Shown: positions 52,506-62,368 of the stretch, in pieces | How positions within the stretch are numbered: position 1 is the stretch's first letter | How the letters are laid out: each line of letters begins with the position of its first letter | Notes under the pieces: generated by a model | What the model was told of the DNA's origin: nothing | Database searches by the model: none | The model's input: only the letters and a program-made list of their open reading frames with translations | NCBI GenBank assembly: GCA_023101485.1 | Contig: LVZB01000001.1 | Span: 248,001-312,000, forward strand | Direction of reading: 5' to 3' | Origin: Pasteurellaceae bacterium Macca | GTDB taxonomy: Bacteria; Pseudomonadota; Gammaproteobacteria; Enterobacterales; Pasteurellaceae | DNA: 64,000 nucleotides | Position numbers and translations under genes: made by a program

Positions 52506-52616
52506 AGCGTTCCTTAAATTTTTTGGCATAAAAGCAAGGGCGTATTCTAAATAAAACGCCCCTTTTAGACTAGCACAACCTGAATGGTCATTCAGTTTTT
52601 TGCAAAAGTTTACAGT

Positions 52617-53246
52617 TTAAGCCATTTCAGCCAAAAGATCGGCAATCAGCCCTTGATGTCGCACGGCTTGGCTGGCTTGCTTTAAACGCTCGGCGGTAAG
52701 AATACTTTTTAGCTCGGAAAGTGCCACTTGGAAATCATCATTTACAATCACATAATCAAATTCAGCATAATGGCTCATCTCTGAAACCGCTTCTTCCATC
52801 CGTTTTGCAATGATTTCCGCACTATCTTGCCCACGCCCAATTAAACGCTTTTCCAACTCGGCTTTGGAAGGCGGAAGAATAAAAATGGTTTTGACATTCG
52901 GCACTTTTTGGCGAATTTGGCGAGCCCCTTGCCAATCAATATCTAAAAACACATCAATGCCTTGGGCAAGGCTACGTTCAATCATCGGTAAAGAGGTACC
53001 GTAATAATTGCCAAACACTTCTGCCCATTCTAAGAAATGTTCCTTTTCGATCAACGACTTAAATTCTTCTTTGGTGGTAAAGTAGTAATGCACGCCGTCA
53101 GCTTCCCCTGGGCGAGGAGAACGGGTGGTGTGCGAGATAGAAAGTTGCACTTCACTTGCCGGCAGATCTTGTAATAAAGCGTTAATTAAAGAGGATTTAC
53201 CTGCCCCACTTGGCGCAGAAATAATATAAAGATGACCTAAACTCAT
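52617..53246 (-). CDS. gmk: Guanylate kinase
   Basis: ATP-dependent GMP to GDP conversion. The start at 53246 ([18 protein letters not shown]) matches the family; a non-ATG frame extension adds 17 unrelated residues. The 209-residue protein has P-loop SAPSGAGKS at 10-18, the GMP-binding [11 protein letters not shown] and the [11 protein letters not shown] segment. gpt lies just upstream on the same strand, so guanine salvage and GMP phosphorylation genes are neighbours. Confidence 0.97.
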   Translation of the reverse strand: MSLGHLYIISAPSGAGKSSLINALLQDLPASEVQLSISHTTRSPRPGEADGVHYYFTTKEEFKSLIEKEHFLEWAEVFGNYYGTSLPMIERSLAQGIDVFLDIDWQGARQIRQKVPNVKTIFILPPSKAELEKRLIGRGQDSAEIIAKRMEEAVSEMSHYAEFDYVIVNDDFQVALSELKSILTAERLKQASQAVRHQGLIADLLAEMA

Positions 53247-53304
53247 AATTGACCGTCTATTTTTACTATCAAAAAAGGACGCGCATTGCGTCCTCAACTC
53301 TATG

Positions 53305-53784
53305 TTACTGTTTTGCTAACGGTGGAACGAAAGTTAAACCTAAATCCCAAGGTTGCTCAATCCACGTTTCCTGTGGAATATCAACGATATAATCATCCAC
53401 CAATTCCGCACCCTGTGGTTTCGCAAAAACGGTCACAAAGCGGGCATTCGGGTACATTTTACGAATTTCACGGGCGGTGTTCCCCGTATCAACCAAATCA
53501 TCAACAATGATAAAACCTTCACCGCCATTGGCTAATTGTGCTGCGTGCAACACTTTTAATTCCCCTTGGCTATCATGATCGTAGCTGGCGATACAAACCG
53601 TCTCAACATGACGAATATTTAACTCTCGGGCTAATACGGCAGCAGGAAAGAGACCACCACGGCTCACGGCGATTAAACCTTTCCATTGGCTTACGGGCAA
53701 TAGACGTTCCGCCAATTTACGGGCGTGCATTTGGAACATATCCCAAGTGACCACATACTTTTCGTTTGTATATTTTTCGCTCAT
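53305..53784 (-). CDS. gpt: Xanthine-guanine phosphoribosyltransferase
   Basis: Salvages guanine and xanthine to GMP and XMP using PRPP. The 159-residue protein has [15 protein letters not shown], the PRPP motif [13 protein letters not shown] and the C-terminal [11 protein letters not shown] loop. It is 58 bases upstream of gmk on the same strand and divergent from pepD. Confidence 0.96.
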   Translation of the reverse strand: MSEKYTNEKYVVTWDMFQMHARKLAERLLPVSQWKGLIAVSRGGLFPAAVLARELNIRHVETVCIASYDHDSQGELKVLHAAQLANGGEGFIIVDDLVDTGNTAREIRKMYPNARFVTVFAKPQGAELVDDYIVDIPQETWIEQPWDLGLTFVPPLAKQ

Positions 53785-53991
53785 AACAAAGTTACCTAAA
53801 AAAAGAGTGGCATAGCCACTGAATAAAAAAATCGGCTAAGGATAACCCGAAAAAGGGTTTCGTGCTATCATTTGGGACAATTTTTTACACGAAAAAACAA
53901 CCACCGTCGGTTTTTTGCAAATTTTTGCCAAATTCCGACCGCTTGTTGTCACACTTGTCGCAATTTAGCAACAGAACAAAAGGAGTGCTTT

Positions 53992-55446
53992 ATGTCTGAA
54001 ATTCAAACCCTACAACCTCAACTACTGTGGCAATGGTTCGATAAAATTTGTGCCATTCCTCACCCTTCTTACCACGAAGAAGCCCTCGCCACCTTTATTA
54101 TTGATTGGGCAAAAGATCGGGGCTTTTTTGTTGAACGTGATGATGCTGGCAATATTTTAATTCGCAAACCCGCAACCCAAGGTATGGAAAATCGCCCCAC
54201 TATTGCACTCCAAGCTCACCTCGATATGGTTCCCCAAGCCAATGAAGGCACGGTACATGATTTCCAACGTGACCCAATCCAACCTTACATTGACGGCGAA
54301 TGGGTAAAAGCCCGTGGCACAACCCTTGGGGCAGATAACGGCATCGGCTTAGCCTCTTGTTTAGCGGTGTTAGACAGTGACGATCTCATTCATCCTGAAA
54401 TCGAAGCCCTACTCACAATGACAGAAGAAGCCGGTATGGAAGGCGCACTGGGCTTAAAAGCCAACTGGCTGAAAGCGGAATTGATGATCAACACCGACAC
54501 CGAAGAAAATGGCGAAATTTATATCGGCTGTGCCGGGGGGGAAGATGCCAATATCGAAGTGCCACTCCACCGAGAAGCCACCACTTTTGACGCTGCCTTT
54601 ACTCTTCGACTAAAAGGGCTACACGGCGGTCATTCCGGCTGTGATATTCACACCACCCGTGCCAATGCAATTAAACTCTTTGCGCGCTTATTAGCGGAAT
54701 TAAACACAAAGATCCCTTTCCGCTTAGCCCACATTCAAGGGGGGTCAGTCCGCAATGCCATTCCACGGGAAGCCGCGGCGACGCTTTGCATCGATGCAAA
54801 AAATCAAGAAAATTTGACCGCTTGTCTTCGCAAATTTGAGCAAGCCTTAAAAGCGGAACTCGCTCTTGCGGAGCCAAATCTCCACTTCATTCTCGACACC
54901 ACAACCCTTCCCCCACAACAATTTAGCCAAAGCACCCACGATACGGTGATTCGCTTCCTCAACGTGCTACCAAATGGCGTCATTCGCCACAGTGATGTGG
55001 TGGAAAATGTGGTCGAAACGTCCCTGAGTATCGGTATTCTCGAAAGCCAAGAGAGCCATTTAAGAGCGAATATCTTAGTCCGCTCATTGATTGAAAATGG
55101 CAAAGCCGATGTGCGTAGCCGATTAACTTCCCTCGCTGAACTCGTGGGTGCAAAAGTGGCCTTCTCCGGCAGTTACCCCGGCTGGCAACCAGACCCGAAC
55201 TCCGCCATCACACCACTGACGAAACAGATTTACGATGAAATCTTAGGTTACGCCTCGGAGATTAAAGTGATCCATGCAGGGCTTGAATGTGGCTTAATTA
55301 AACAGGTTTATCCTCATATTGATGTGGTTTCCATTGGGCCAACCATTCTCAACGCCCACTCGCCGGATGAAAAAGTCCATATTCCTGCGGTGACAACCTA
55401 TTGGCAACTCCTCACGCGTATTTTAGCCAGCATCCCAGCGAAATAA
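53992..55446 (+). CDS. pepD: Aminoacyl-histidine dipeptidase (peptidase D)
   Basis: Zinc M20-family dipeptidase able to split Xaa-His dipeptides such as carnosine, releasing histidine. The ATG at 53992 follows AAAGGAGTGC; an upstream in-frame start adds 40 non-homologous residues. The 484-residue enzyme has metal-binding [19 protein letters not shown] and [12 protein letters not shown] motifs. An uptake word at 54816-54825 encodes T-A-C in NLTACLRKF, apparently inserted in or adapted to the coding sequence. It is functionally linked, by inference, to the His-controlled peptide transporter at 38-46 kb. Confidence 0.96.
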   Translation: MSEIQTLQPQLLWQWFDKICAIPHPSYHEEALATFIIDWAKDRGFFVERDDAGNILIRKPATQGMENRPTIALQAHLDMVPQANEGTVHDFQRDPIQPYIDGEWVKARGTTLGADNGIGLASCLAVLDSDDLIHPEIEALLTMTEEAGMEGALGLKANWLKAELMINTDTEENGEIYIGCAGGEDANIEVPLHREATTFDAAFTLRLKGLHGGHSGCDIHTTRANAIKLFARLLAELNTKIPFRLAHIQGGSVRNAIPREAAATLCIDAKNQENLTACLRKFEQALKAELALAEPNLHFILDTTTLPPQQFSQSTHDTVIRFLNVLPNGVIRHSDVVENVVETSLSIGILESQESHLRANILVRSLIENGKADVRSRLTSLAELVGAKVAFSGSYPGWQPDPNSAITPLTKQIYDEILGYASEIKVIHAGLECGLIKQVYPHIDVVSIGPTILNAHSPDEKVHIPAVTTYWQLLTRILASIPAK

Positions 55447-55460
55447 CCTTTATGTAACAA

Positions 55461-55496
55461 ATCCCCAACAAGCGGTCGTTTTTTGGGGATTTTTTG
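55461..55496 (+). terminator. pepD terminator with uptake word in the loop
   Basis: ATCCCCAA and TTGGGGAT form the stem, the loop contains ACAAGCGGTCG, and TTTTTT follows. Confidence 0.85.
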
Positions 55497-55626
55497 CATT
55501 AAAGTACAATTTTTTGTAATAAAACAGCGTTATCCATAGACTAACCCTTCGATTGCCAATAATGGCAACCATCTCGGCTTAAATGCCATTTCATATTCAA
55601 ATTTGATTCAAATAGAGGAACTCGTT

Positions 55627-55959
55627 ATGAAAAAAGTACTTTTTACTGCATTATTATCTAGCTTCGCCCTTGTTGCTTGCACTAACGCCATGGAAAAATC
55701 TGGTGAGATGATGAAAGACTCTCACAATATGATGAAAGAATGCGACAAAGCAATGAAAGATTGTCATGATATGATGAAGAAATCAGACAACATGATGAAA
55801 GATTCTCACGATATGATGAAGAAATCAGACAACATGATGAAAGATTCTCACGATATGATGAAGAAATCAGACAACATGATGAAAGATTCTCACGATATGA
55901 TGAAGAAATCAGACAACATGATGAAAGATGCTCATAACATGATGAAAAAAGCGGGTTAA
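55627..55959 (+). CDS. Met/Lys/Asp/His-rich repeat lipoprotein
   Basis: A 110-residue secreted lipoprotein starting MKKVLFTALL; lipobox ALVAC places the modified cysteine at 18. Almost the whole mature part is a 7-residue periodic sequence alternating MMKDSHD and MMKKSDN-type heptads, with two Met at a fixed heptad position. It is probably a long amphipathic helix or coiled coil, and Met/His content could bind copper or other soft metals. It resembles in style the short MxKDx-repeat proteins. The coding sequence has 42-bp tandem repeats (55759-55926). Function is unknown. The start at 55627 is chosen because the signal peptide begins there; an earlier start adds eight residues. Confidence 0.8.
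   Translation: MKKVLFTALLSSFALVACTNAMEKSGEMMKDSHNMMKECDKAMKDCHDMMKKSDNMMKDSHDMMKKSDNMMKDSHDMMKKSDNMMKDSHDMMKKSDNMMKDAHNMMKKAG
55759..55926 (+). repeat. 42-bp in-frame tandem repeat in the lipoprotein gene
   Basis: Three perfect 42-bp units begin at 55801, 55843 and 55885. A fourth, partly diverged unit begins at 55759, and the run 55768-55926 is identical at the repeat period. A diverged unit continues after 55927. Each unit encodes 14 residues, so copy-number change keeps the frame. Confidence 0.95.
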
Positions 55960-56038
55960 TATACTCTGCAAATAATCTTTATTTAATAGTTTAATTATGG
56001 CTTACTTTCTAAAGCACAAATTTTAGTCATAGTAAACA

Positions 56039-56077
56039 AAAAGTTGGCCAATCATGATTTGATTGACCAACTTTTCT
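56039..56077. terminator. Bidirectional terminator between the repeat lipoprotein gene and purD
   Basis: AAAAGTTGG and CCAACTTTT outer arms plus AATCA/TGATT inner arms around a short loop, with A/T runs on both sides. Confidence 0.85.
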
Positions 56078-56090
56078 TTTATTAAAAAAT

Positions 56091-57377
56091 CTATTTATTT
56101 TGCTCTCGGGCAACCGCACGGTAACCAATATCACGGCGGAAGAATTTGCCCTGCCATTGGATTTGATTCGCTAAAGCGAGGGCTTTTTGTTGCGCTTCAT
56201 AAACCGAATTACCTAATGCTGTCGCACATAACACTCGCCCACCGTTAGTGAGTAATTTCCCGTCTTTCTGTTCAACGCCTGCTAAGAAGACTTTTTGCCC
56301 CGCTTGGCTTGTTTCAATGCCGGTAATTTCATCGCCTTTACGGTAATCACCCGGGTAACCTTCTGCGGCAAGTACGATGCCTAGGGCGGCTTGCTCACAC
56401 CATTGGGATTGCACTTCATCTAATTTGCCGTCACAGGCTTTTAAACAGAGTTCAACTAAATCCGATTCTAAACGCATCATAATTGGTTGCGTTTCTGGAT
56501 CGCCAAAACGGCAGTTAAATTCAATCACTTTCGGCTGACCGTCTGGCATAATCATTAAGCCTGCGTATAAAAAGCCTGTGTAAGGGTTATTTTCGCTTGC
56601 CATCCCTCGCACCGTTGGGTAGATCACTTCGTCCATTACACGCTGATGAATCGCTTTCGTCACCACAGGTGCTGGGGAATAAGCCCCCATTCCACCGGTA
56701 TTTAACCCCTGATCGCCTTCTCCAACACGTTTGTGATCTTGACTTGTTGCCATCGGTTCAACATTTTTGCCATCCACCATGACGATAAAGCTTGCCTCTT
56801 CGCCATCTAAAAATTCTTCAACCACAACACGGCTACCCGCCTCACCAAAGGCATTGCCGGATAACATATCGCGCACTGCCTCTTCCGCCTCGGATAAAGT
56901 CATTGCCACAATCACGCCTTTACCTGCGGCTAAGCCATCCGCTTTAATCACAATTGGCGCACCTTTTTCTTGTAGATAGGCTAAAGCAGGTTCAATTTCG
57001 GTAAAGTTGCGGTATTCCGCGGTGGGAATGTGGTGACGGGCTAAGAAATCTTTGGTAAAGGCTTTTGACCCCTCTAATTGTGCCGCAGATTGAGTTGGAC
57101 CAAAAATGGTTAAACCGGCTTGTCGAAATGCATCGACAACCCCAATCACAAGGGGAGCTTCGGGGCCAACAATCGTTAAACCAATGGCATTATCTTGAGC
57201 AAATTTAACAAGGGCTGGCACATCGGTCGCTGAAATTGCCACATTTTCAATACCCTCTTCTAAGGCTGTTCCTGCATTACCCGGGGCAACAAAGACGTTG
57301 GTAGCAAGGGGAGATTGACGTACTTTCCACGCTAAGGCGTGCTCACGCCCACCGTTTCCAATAATAAGAATATTCAT
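56091..57377 (-). CDS. purD: Phosphoribosylamine-glycine ligase (GARS)
   Basis: ATP-grasp enzyme of purine synthesis joining glycine to phosphoribosylamine. The 428-residue protein begins MNILIIGNGGREHALAWK and contains the ATP-grasp segments KADGLAAGKGV and EFNCRFGDPETQ. A PurR operator sits about 60 bases upstream. purH, often adjacent, is not in the window. Confidence 0.97.
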   Translation of the reverse strand: MNILIIGNGGREHALAWKVRQSPLATNVFVAPGNAGTALEEGIENVAISATDVPALVKFAQDNAIGLTIVGPEAPLVIGVVDAFRQAGLTIFGPTQSAAQLEGSKAFTKDFLARHHIPTAEYRNFTEIEPALAYLQEKGAPIVIKADGLAAGKGVIVAMTLSEAEEAVRDMLSGNAFGEAGSRVVVEEFLDGEEASFIVMVDGKNVEPMATSQDHKRVGEGDQGLNTGGMGAYSPAPVVTKAIHQRVMDEVIYPTVRGMASENNPYTGFLYAGLMIMPDGQPKVIEFNCRFGDPETQPIMMRLESDLVELCLKACDGKLDEVQSQWCEQAALGIVLAAEGYPGDYRKGDEITGIETSQAGQKVFLAGVEQKDGKLLTNGGRVLCATALGNSVYEAQQKALALANQIQWQGKFFRRDIGYRAVAREQNK

Positions 57378-57438
57378 TTTATTTCCTTAAATGACAAAAA
57401 AGAGTAAAATTTTGACCGCTTGTATTCCCTTTACAGAC

Positions 57439-57454
57439 AAGCAAACGTTTGCGT
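57439..57454. promoter_or_regulatory. PurR operator of purD
   Basis: AAGCAAACGTTTGCGT matches the PurR consensus ACGCAAACGTTTGCGT at 15 of 16 positions and lies 62 bases before the purD start. Confidence 0.88.
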
Positions 57455-57537
57455 ATTTTAGTCCATTTAACGGGAGATGAAAAGCAAGAGGCGAGGAAAA
57501 GGAGAACGTTATGCCCATTTAAAAGGCGATGAAAAAA

Positions 57538-57570
57538 CTCACTTTCGACACAGATAACACCGAAAGTGAG
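57538..57570 (-). terminator. art operon terminator
   Basis: On the minus strand CTCACTTTCG-gtgttatctgtgt-CGAAAGTGAG followed by TTTTTT, downstream of artM. Confidence 0.85.
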
Positions 57571-57582
57571 TCTTAAAATGGT

Positions 57583-58266
57583 TTAAGCTTGCTCGCTCTC
57601 TAAACGTTCAAAGGCAAGCACTTTTCGTTCAACTTGGCGAAGAATCAAGGTCATTATCCCCGTAATCACTAGGTAAATCGCCCCTGCCATACCATAAATG
57701 CCGAGGGCGTCGTATTCCGTACCATAGAGCTGGCGTGCATAGCCCATAATATCCATAATCGTAATTGTGGAAGCAAGGGACGTACCTTTAAACACTAAGA
57801 TAATTTCATTACTGTATGACGGTAATGCCCGTTTTAACGCATAAGGCACGAGGATTTTTAACGTCTGCAAACGGCTCAATCCTAAGGCGTAACAAGTTTC
57901 CCATTGCCCTTTTGGAATAGCTTTGACTGCCCCGTGGAAAAGCTGGGTCGTATAAGCCGCACTATTTAAAGCAAGGGCTAACATTGCACAAAACCACGCA
58001 TTTGATAGCCAATACCACAGTGGGCTTTGGACAATCCATTCAAATTGCCCCGGGCCGTAGTAAATGAGGAAAAACTGCACCAATAACGGCGTGCCGGTAA
58101 AAAGAGTGAGAAATAAATTCACCGCCCCTTTGGCGATCACATTCTCTAACGAAAGAATAAAAGTCATCCCCAAAGCGAGGAAAAACGCCACCACAAGAGC
58201 AACTGCCGTGAGCACAAGGCTTGTTGGCACACCTTGCAAAATCACACTCAGATAATCTTGCCACAT
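57583..58266 (-). CDS. artM: Arginine ABC transporter permease ArtM
   Basis: Polar-amino-acid permease of 227 residues with five hydrophobic segments and the EAA loop (GLSRLQTLKILVPYALKRALP). It is the last gene of artPIQM. The start overlaps the artQ stop by one base, as in tightly coupled permease pairs. Confidence 0.93.
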   Translation of the reverse strand: MWQDYLSVILQGVPTSLVLTAVALVVAFFLALGMTFILSLENVIAKGAVNLFLTLFTGTPLLVQFFLIYYGPGQFEWIVQSPLWYWLSNAWFCAMLALALNSAAYTTQLFHGAVKAIPKGQWETCYALGLSRLQTLKILVPYALKRALPSYSNEIILVFKGTSLASTITIMDIMGYARQLYGTEYDALGIYGMAGAIYLVITGIMTLILRQVERKVLAFERLESEQA

Positions 58267-58937
58267 TATTTGCCCCCTCTTTCAAAACGGGTGAAACGTA
58301 ATTCTAATTTGCGGATCATCACTTGGCTGATTAAGGTCACCGCAAGGTAAATCAACGCGGCTAAACCGTACCAAGTAAAAGGTTCGTGGGTGCGCGTGTT
58401 AATGATTTCCGTTTGACGCATTAAATCATACACCCCAATCAGTGAAACCAACGCCGTATCTTTTAATAAGACTAGCCATTGATTACTGAGCCCCGGCAAT
58501 GCATGTCGCCAAACTTGTGGCATCACAATATGCACAAAGGTATAGCCTCGGCTTAAGCCTAAAGCTGAGCCCGATTCCCACTGCCCAACAGGAATCGCTT
58601 GAATCGCCCCTCGCAGGGATTGTGAAGCATAGGCTGCAAAGATTAAGGATAACGCCACCACACCACAGCCAAAGGGCGAGAGTTCAACATACTGCCCTGT
58701 GATCCATTCCAAGACTTCTGGCGTACCAAAATAGATAAGAAACACCACCAAGATTTCAGGCAAACCACGCAACAAAGCAACCAACACCGCTGTAGGCTGG
58801 CGAATCACACGCCATTTATGCGTTTCAAGCACCACAAAACCGACAGAAAGCAAAAGCCCTAACAGTAAGGCGCAGACCGCTAACCCTAAGGTCATTAGGG
58901 TTGCGGTATAAATAAGGGGAAGATAATCCGTCAGCAT
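58266..58937 (-). CDS. artQ: Arginine ABC transporter permease ArtQ
   Basis: Permease partner of ArtM, with EAA loop [23 protein letters not shown] and a C-terminus ([11 protein letters not shown]) typical of Pasteurellaceae ArtQ. The start at 58937 ([11 protein letters not shown], 223 residues) is chosen because family members begin at this point and it lies five bases after the artI stop. An ATG at 58958 would overlap artI by 16 bases. Neither has a strong ribosome-binding site. Confidence 0.92.
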   Translation of the reverse strand: MLTDYLPLIYTATLMTLGLAVCALLLGLLLSVGFVVLETHKWRVIRQPTAVLVALLRGLPEILVVFLIYFGTPEVLEWITGQYVELSPFGCGVVALSLIFAAYASQSLRGAIQAIPVGQWESGSALGLSRGYTFVHIVMPQVWRHALPGLSNQWLVLLKDTALVSLIGVYDLMRQTEIINTRTHEPFTWYGLAALIYLAVTLISQVMIRKLELRFTRFERGGK

Positions 58938-58942
58938 AGGAA

Positions 58943-59665
58943 TTATTTTGTCATCCATTTATCGTAGATTTTTTGGTATTCGCCATTCGCTTTAATGGCT
59001 GAAATCCCTTTATTTAGGCTTTCAATAAGCGCTTTTTTCGATTTATTGGTTGCAATCCCAAAACCATTATTAAAATAACGTTTATCCGTCACTTTCTCGC
59101 CCACAAAGGTTAAATCGGGATTTTTCTCAAACATCTCTCTTAACACGTCTGTATCACCGAAAATGAGGTCAATACGCCCATTTTTTAGATCTAAGATTGC
59201 ATCTTGTATGCTAGCATAAGGCTTAACGTTATACTGTTTTGCTTCATTCGTGGCGTATTGCTGATAAGTCGTACCATTTTGAACGCCAACAGATTTGGCA
59301 CTCGCTAAGTCCGATTTACCTTTTACGGCGATAAAACTCGCAGAACTTTCATAATAAGCATCGCTAAAAGCGACTTGTTTGGCACGGGCTTCGGTAATAT
59401 CAATAGCAGAAATCGCTGCATCAAAACCACCACGGCCTTTAATTAAACTTGGAATCAAGGCATCAAAAGATTGGCTTTTAAAATGGCAAGTTGCTTGGAT
59501 TTCCTTACAAACTGCTTGAGCAATATCAACATCAAAACCGATAATTTCTCCTTTTTCGTTAATTGTTTCAAAAGGTGGGTAGCTTGGCTCCATTGCAAAA
59601 GTGATCTCTTGGGCAGAAGCAACGGTGCTAACCGCTAAAAGTGATGCTAAAAGAAGTTTTTTCAT
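58943..59665 (-). CDS. artI: Arginine-binding periplasmic protein ArtI
   Basis: SBP_bac_3 binding protein of 240 residues. The signal peptide [18 protein letters not shown] is cut before [15 protein letters not shown]. Conserved ligand-binding segments are [35 protein letters not shown] and GIATNKSKK. Second gene of artPIQM, 17 bases after artP. Confidence 0.93.
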   Translation of the reverse strand: MKKLLLASLLAVSTVASAQEITFAMEPSYPPFETINEKGEIIGFDVDIAQAVCKEIQATCHFKSQSFDALIPSLIKGRGGFDAAISAIDITEARAKQVAFSDAYYESSASFIAVKGKSDLASAKSVGVQNGTTYQQYATNEAKQYNVKPYASIQDAILDLKNGRIDLIFGDTDVLREMFEKNPDLTFVGEKVTDKRYFNNGFGIATNKSKKALIESLNKGISAIKANGEYQKIYDKWMTK

Positions 59666-59682
59666 TGTGTTTACCTCGTTTT

Positions 59683-60417
59683 TTAATGTGAATGGGAAAG
59701 ATACTGGGCGAATTGTTCGGTTTTTGGCTGTTCAAAACAGCTGGCATCACCAAATTCAATAATTTTTCCTTTTTCCATATAAACCACTTTCGTGGCAGTT
59801 TTCCGTGCCACAGACACTTCATGAGTGACAATCACCTGAGTAATGCCTGTGCGTTGTAATTCTTTGATAATATCCACCACTTGAGCGGTAATTTCTGGGT
59901 CAAGCGCAGCCGTTGGTTCATCAAATAATAATACTTCAGGTTGCATCATCAACGCCCTCGCAATAGCGACACGCTGTTGCTGACCGCCCGAAAGTTGTAA
60001 TGGGAAACGATCACCAAATTCAGCTAGTTGCAAACGGTTAAGCAAACCTTTTGCTCGTTCAATGGCTTGATTTTTGCCCAATCCCAGTACTTTCTGTGGC
60101 GCTTGGATTAAATTTTCCATCACCGTCAAATGGGGCCAGAGATGATATTGCTGAAAGACCATGCCGACTTCCCGACGCAATAAACTCACTTGTTTGCTAT
60201 CGGCTTTGGCACTGAGATCAAATTGATGATTTGCAATGGATAATCTGCCTGATTGCGGCACTTCCATTAAATTTAAGGTACGAATGAGTGTGCTTTTACC
60301 CGCACCACTCGGGCCTAATAACACCACCGTATCGCCCTTTTCAATCTGTAAATTGATGTCAAAAAGGGCTTGATTTTTGCCGTAGAAAAAATTGACATCG
60401 CTAATTTGAATTGCCAT
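59683..60417 (-). CDS. artP: Arginine ABC transporter ATP-binding protein ArtP
   Basis: ATPase of the arginine importer. The start at 60417 ([16 protein letters not shown]) follows AAGGAA and matches the family; an earlier frame start adds 22 residues. The 244-residue protein has Walker [10 protein letters not shown], signature [15 protein letters not shown] and Walker [15 protein letters not shown]. It is first in the operon, and its upstream region has two ARG boxes at 60448-60482, implying arginine/ArgR repression. Confidence 0.95.
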   Translation of the reverse strand: MAIQISDVNFFYGKNQALFDINLQIEKGDTVVLLGPSGAGKSTLIRTLNLMEVPQSGRLSIANHQFDLSAKADSKQVSLLRREVGMVFQQYHLWPHLTVMENLIQAPQKVLGLGKNQAIERAKGLLNRLQLAEFGDRFPLQLSGGQQQRVAIARALMMQPEVLLFDEPTAALDPEITAQVVDIIKELQRTGITQVIVTHEVSVARKTATKVVYMEKGKIIEFGDASCFEQPKTEQFAQYLSHSH

Positions 60418-60447
60418 GGGGAATATTCCTTCCTTACACCGTAAATT

Positions 60448-60482
60448 TGAATAAATATTAAATTTTATTGCATATGTATGCA
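60448..60482. promoter_or_regulatory. Tandem ARG boxes (ArgR operator) of artPIQM
   Basis: TGAATAAATATTAA (60448-60461) and TGCATATGTATGCA (60469-60482) resemble TGAAT-N4-ATTCA with one and two mismatches in the ten defined bases. The box starts are 21 bases apart, the spacing of paired 18-bp ARG boxes with a 3-bp gap. Confidence 0.7.
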
Positions 60483-60572
60483 AGTGATTTTTTGTAATTT
60501 TGAAACATTTTTTGCAAAAAAAGTATCTCTTGTTATTATAGTGTTTACTTTCATTAACATTTTTTCTTTACT

Positions 60573-62315
60573 ATGCGTCAAATCTTCCTCGTTTTTACTA
60601 GTATTTTGAGCTTACTCAATAGCTCTGCCATGGCTGGGTTATTTAGTTCACAGCCAAAATTTCTCACTAGCCAAGAGGCTTTTGTTTTCCATTCTGAACA
60701 AAAAGATCAGCAAGTAGCTTTGCAATGGCAAATTGCTGATGGTTACTATCTCTATAAAAAAGAGATCAAAGTGCGATCTCAACAAAATGAACTCAAACTG
60801 GATTTTCCTCAAAGTGAAAAACATCAGGACGAATTTTTCGGCGAAGTCGATATTTTCCGCCATCAACTTGATTTAAACGTACCACTCACGGGGCAAACAC
60901 AGCTTGAAGTGCAGTATCAAGGTTGTACCAAAGGATTTTGTTACCCACCAGAAAGTTTCATCATTGATCTTGCGGGCTCTGCAAATTCTTCAAGCAATCA
61001 AGCCGATACTGCAAACCAAGCCCAAACGATAGAAAAAAGTACGCCAGCAAAAAACCCACAAAAAACGACCGCTCGCAGTGAGCAAGATCAACTTGCAGAG
61101 CAACTTTCTACGAATCGTTTCTCCATTTTCTGGTTCTTTGTATTAGGTGTTGGGCTCGCTTTCACGCCTTGCGTATTGCCGATGTTACCGCTACTTTCTG
61201 CGATTGTGATTGGCAATCAACAACGCCCGAATAACCTTCGTGCCTTTCTTCTTAGCCTCACTTATGTACAAGGTATGGCACTGACTTACACGCTACTGGG
61301 CTTAGTGGTTGCAGCGATTGGTTTGCCTTTCCAAGTGGCACTCCAAAGCCCGCCTGTGCTGATTGGTTTGGCGGTGCTATTTACTGTCCTGGCATTGTCG
61401 ATGTTCGGCTTATTCACCCTTCAACTGCCAAATAGCTGGCAACAGAAGCTGAATAATTTAAGCCAACAGCAACAAGGTGGCTCTTATGTGAGCGTCTTTT
61501 TTATGGGCGTGATTGCTGGGCTTGTCGCCTCGCCTTGTACTTCTGCTCCACTTTCGGGCGCATTACTCTATGTAGCACAAAGTGGCGATCTCATCACTGG
61601 TGGGCTTGCGCTTTATCTTCTCGCCTTAGGCATGGGGATTCCACTCGTGTTAGTCACACTCTTTGGCAATAAAATTCTCCCAAAATCCGGCGATTGGCTG
61701 CTTAAAGTAAAAACGCTCTTTGGCTTTGTGATGTTGGCTCTGCCGGTGTTTCTCCTCTCCCGCGTACTGCCAAGTGAGTTTGAACCCTTAATGTGGTCTG
61801 CCCTCGCCATTGCCTTCTTAATTTGGCTGGTTGATGCCCTTTCTAGCTCGAAATGGTCGGTCAAAGTGTTGCGTATTTTGGCACTATTGCTCCTTGCCGT
61901 TAGTGCAAAACCTTGGACAGATCTGATCTTTAACACCACAGAATCAGCAAAAACACACGCAAGTGTGAAATTTGAACGTTTCCAAAATTTGACTGAATTA
62001 CAGCAAAAACTGAGCCAAGCGAAGGGTAAAAAAGTGATGGTTGATCTCTTTGCCGAGTGGTGTGTGGCATGTAAAGAGTTCGAAAAATATACCTTTAGCG
62101 ATCCAAGCGTAAAAAGCGTCTTAGAGGGTATGGTATTATTGCAAGTCGATATGACCAAAAATTCCCCCGAAAATGCAGAATTGATGAAAGCCTATAAAGT
62201 GTTGGGCTTACCATCGATTCTCTTTTTCGATGAAAACGGCAATGAACTGCCAGAGGCGAGAGTCACGGGCTTTATGCCTGCAAATCAATTCTTAGCATGG
62301 TTAAAACAACTTTAA
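60573..62315 (+). CDS. dsbD: Thiol:disulfide interchange protein DsbD
   Basis: Moves electrons from cytoplasmic thioredoxin to periplasmic DsbC/DsbG/CcmG. In 580 residues: a signal peptide (to about 21), an N-terminal immunoglobulin-like domain with the cysteine pair in GCTKGFCYPP, and an eight-helix membrane domain with redox cysteines in TPCVLPMLP and SPCTSAPL. A C-terminal thioredoxin-like domain follows with CVAC at 497-500. Divergent from artP. Complements the cytochrome c maturation genes elsewhere in the window. Confidence 0.97.
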   Translation: MRQIFLVFTSILSLLNSSAMAGLFSSQPKFLTSQEAFVFHSEQKDQQVALQWQIADGYYLYKKEIKVRSQQNELKLDFPQSEKHQDEFFGEVDIFRHQLDLNVPLTGQTQLEVQYQGCTKGFCYPPESFIIDLAGSANSSSNQADTANQAQTIEKSTPAKNPQKTTARSEQDQLAEQLSTNRFSIFWFFVLGVGLAFTPCVLPMLPLLSAIVIGNQQRPNNLRAFLLSLTYVQGMALTYTLLGLVVAAIGLPFQVALQSPPVLIGLAVLFTVLALSMFGLFTLQLPNSWQQKLNNLSQQQQGGSYVSVFFMGVIAGLVASPCTSAPLSGALLYVAQSGDLITGGLALYLLALGMGIPLVLVTLFGNKILPKSGDWLLKVKTLFGFVMLALPVFLLSRVLPSEFEPLMWSALAIAFLIWLVDALSSSKWSVKVLRILALLLLAVSAKPWTDLIFNTTESAKTHASVKFERFQNLTELQQKLSQAKGKKVMVDLFAEWCVACKEFEKYTFSDPSVKSVLEGMVLLQVDMTKNSPENAELMKAYKVLGLPSILFFDENGNELPEARVTGFMPANQFLAWLKQL

Positions 62316-62368
62316 TGACGGCATACAAGCGGTCAAATTTTTTCCCTTTTTTGCATTAAGGAATATCA

